DNA from: Alkalimonas mucilaginosa
GTDB taxonomy: Bacteria > Pseudomonadota > Gammaproteobacteria > Enterobacterales > Alteromonadaceae
Direction of reading: 5' to 3'
Assembly: GCF_036327005.1 (NCBI RefSeq)
Contig: NZ_JAUGZK010000004.1
Span: 352,660-416,659, forward strand
Length of the DNA stretch: 64,000 bases
This document shows positions 63,619 to 64,000 of the stretch, piece by piece (the first letter of the stretch is position 1; the number at the start of each line of letters is the position of its first letter). Below the pieces are notes generated by a model. The model saw nothing but the letters and a program-made list of their open reading frames with translations. It was not told where the DNA came from and ran no database searches. The translations under genes and the position numbers were made by a program.

Positions 63619-63691
63619 GCTGTTCTGAAGCGCAGTGCGCACAAAAGGCGGTGATTTTATCGGCAAACAATGCAGGCGAAGGATAAATTGC

Positions 63692-63719
63692 TTGCGTGTG
63701 ACAAAAGCCATCGTATAAT
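63692..63719 (+). promoter_or_regulatory. Strong promoter feeding the tRNA-Leu fragment
   Basis: TTGCGT at 63692-63697 and a perfect TATAAT at 63714-63719 are 16 bp apart. The transcript would start near 63726, 13 nt before the tRNA fragment, a normal tRNA promoter spacing. Confidence 0.7.
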
Positions 63720-63738
63720 GACTGCGTTTTCCCCCAGT

Positions 63739-63778
63739 GCCTGGGTGGCGAAATTGGTAGACGCAGTGGATTCAAAAT
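63739..63778 (+). pseudogene. 5' half of a tRNA-Leu(CAA) gene
   Basis: GCCTGGG at 63739-63745 begins a standard tRNA-Leu: the D-arm region GGCGAAATTGGTAGACGC is intact, and the anticodon loop TTCAAAA (63771-63777) has anticodon CAA. The 3' side of the anticodon stem should be TCCAC but reads TTAAACG, so the match ends just after the loop. No 3' half, variable arm, T-arm or CCA follows. It keeps a promoter and could make a half-tRNA transcript. Confidence 0.75.
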
Positions 63779-63843
63779 TAAACGCTTTTTAAGACTTTTT
63801 ATGTTTAACCTTTTGATATAAAAGAGATTAAAAATAAAAAATC

Positions 63844-63872
63844 TTGACAAATAAGCTGTTATAGTTTGTTAT
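63844..63872 (+). promoter_or_regulatory. Promoter of the intact tRNA-Leu gene
   Basis: TTGACA at 63844-63849 and TGTTAT at 63867-63872 with a 17-bp spacer. The tRNA starts 11 bp further on. Confidence 0.6.
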
Positions 63873-63882
63873 AGAACCTCTT

Positions 63883-63969
63883 GGCTCAGTGATGAAATTG
63901 GTAGACGTGCCGGATTCAAAATCCGGTCCTGGAAACAGGGTGTCGGTTCGAGTCCGACCTGAGCCACCA
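63883..63969 (+). tRNA. tRNA-Leu(CAA)
   Basis: The acceptor GGCTCAG pairs with CTGAGCC near 63959-63965, followed by A and an encoded CCA. The D-arm has GAAATTGGTAGACG, the anticodon stem is CCGGA/TCCGG with loop TTCAAAA (anticodon CAA at 63917-63919), a long variable arm (TCCTGGAAACAGGG region) marks a class II tRNA, and the T-loop GGTTCGAGTCC is present. It reads UUG codons. It is an intact second gene beside the broken one. Confidence 0.95.
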
Positions 63970-63978
63970 AACATAAAT

Positions 63979-64000
63979 TAAACGCCCTTCAAGGGCGTTT
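63979..64000 (+). terminator. Terminator after the tRNA-Leu gene
   Basis: AAACGCCC and GGGCGTTT form an 8-bp stem with loop TTCAA (63980-64000). A T run may follow beyond the window edge. Confidence 0.7.

Larger units (their letters stand above)
63775..63985. repeat. Direct repeat AAATTAAACGC, two copies 200 bp apart
   Basis: The 11-bp sequence AAATTAAACGC occurs at 63775-63785, at the break of the tRNA-Leu fragment, and at 63975-63985, at the start of the terminator after the intact tRNA-Leu. The spacing is exactly 200 bp. Confidence 0.8.

Noticed and set aside
63739..63969. Group I intron or split tRNA-Leu explanation for the half tRNA
   Set aside because: The spacer of about 100 bp is too short for such an intron, the downstream tRNA has its own full acceptor and promoter, and its 3' half pairs with its own 5' half, not with GCCTGGG.
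1..64000. CRISPR arrays, insertion sequences, prophage or integrase genes
   Set aside because: No regular repeats, transposase motifs, terminal inverted repeats with target duplications, or phage genes were seen.

Overview
The window reads as chromosome from a gammaproteobacterium of the Alteromonadales/Chromatiales type; Rheinheimera, Arsukibacterium or Alishewanella would be my guess. The evidence is gene content and order: cca, ygiM, ygiF and glnE lie near one another; tolC is divergent from nudF-yqiB-cpdA-yqiA-parE; parC is followed by plsC; and valS-holC-pepA is divergent from lptF-lptG. The aconitase B, ParC, ValS and Cca proteins also resemble the E. coli proteins closely. The genus is inference. 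I see no insertion sequence, prophage, CRISPR array or rRNA. The window is mostly ordinary core genome with a few accessory insertions.

Layout. 1-6.8 kb: an MFS transporter running off the left edge, a lipoprotein M13 peptidase, acnB and a YjbQ-family gene. 6.8-11.6 kb: a PIF1-like helicase with HRDC and HTH domains, then an AT-rich toxin-like cassette coupled to the end of cca. 11.6-14.5 kb: a GspA/GspB-type pair and an HD-GYP protein with a degenerate signature. 14.6-19.0 kb: putA, lacking the usual DNA-binding domain, divergent from an Lrp-type regulator. 19-25 kb: ygiM, ygiF, glnE, a small membrane protein and an LpxL-type acyltransferase. 25-36.3 kb: tolC and the nudF-to-rraB run, where parE and parC are separated by a probable RiPP precursor gene and a TPR membrane protein. 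36.4-40.3 kb: a GH3 beta-glucosidase and a sugar permease behind a LacI-type operator. 40.5-47 kb: a GlxA-like regulator, a methyltransferase, a peroxiredoxin/persulfide-dioxygenase pair and the TIGR03545/03546 pair. 47-53 kb: an NhaC-type antiporter with a long leader, a PhoX phosphatase behind a textbook Pho box, and a lipase with a partner gene. 53-62.4 kb: valS-holC-pepA, lptF-lptG, an RDD protein and a DUF3422 protein. 62.7-64 kb: a periplasmic binding-like protein, a broken half of a tRNA-Leu gene that keeps its promoter, and an intact tRNA-Leu(CAA).

The points most worth a second look are the orphan peptide gene between parE and parC (31146-31358), the half tRNA-Leu with an 11-bp direct repeat exactly 200 bp away (63739-63985), and the zeta-toxin-like gene whose frame is cut by one ochre codon and whose start overlaps the cca stop (9631-10335). 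After these come the lipase plus its translationally coupled beta-rich partner, and the structured leader of the NhaC-type gene. No large, clearly new multi-gene system is visible. Family assignments come from recognising motifs and remembered family members, without a database search.
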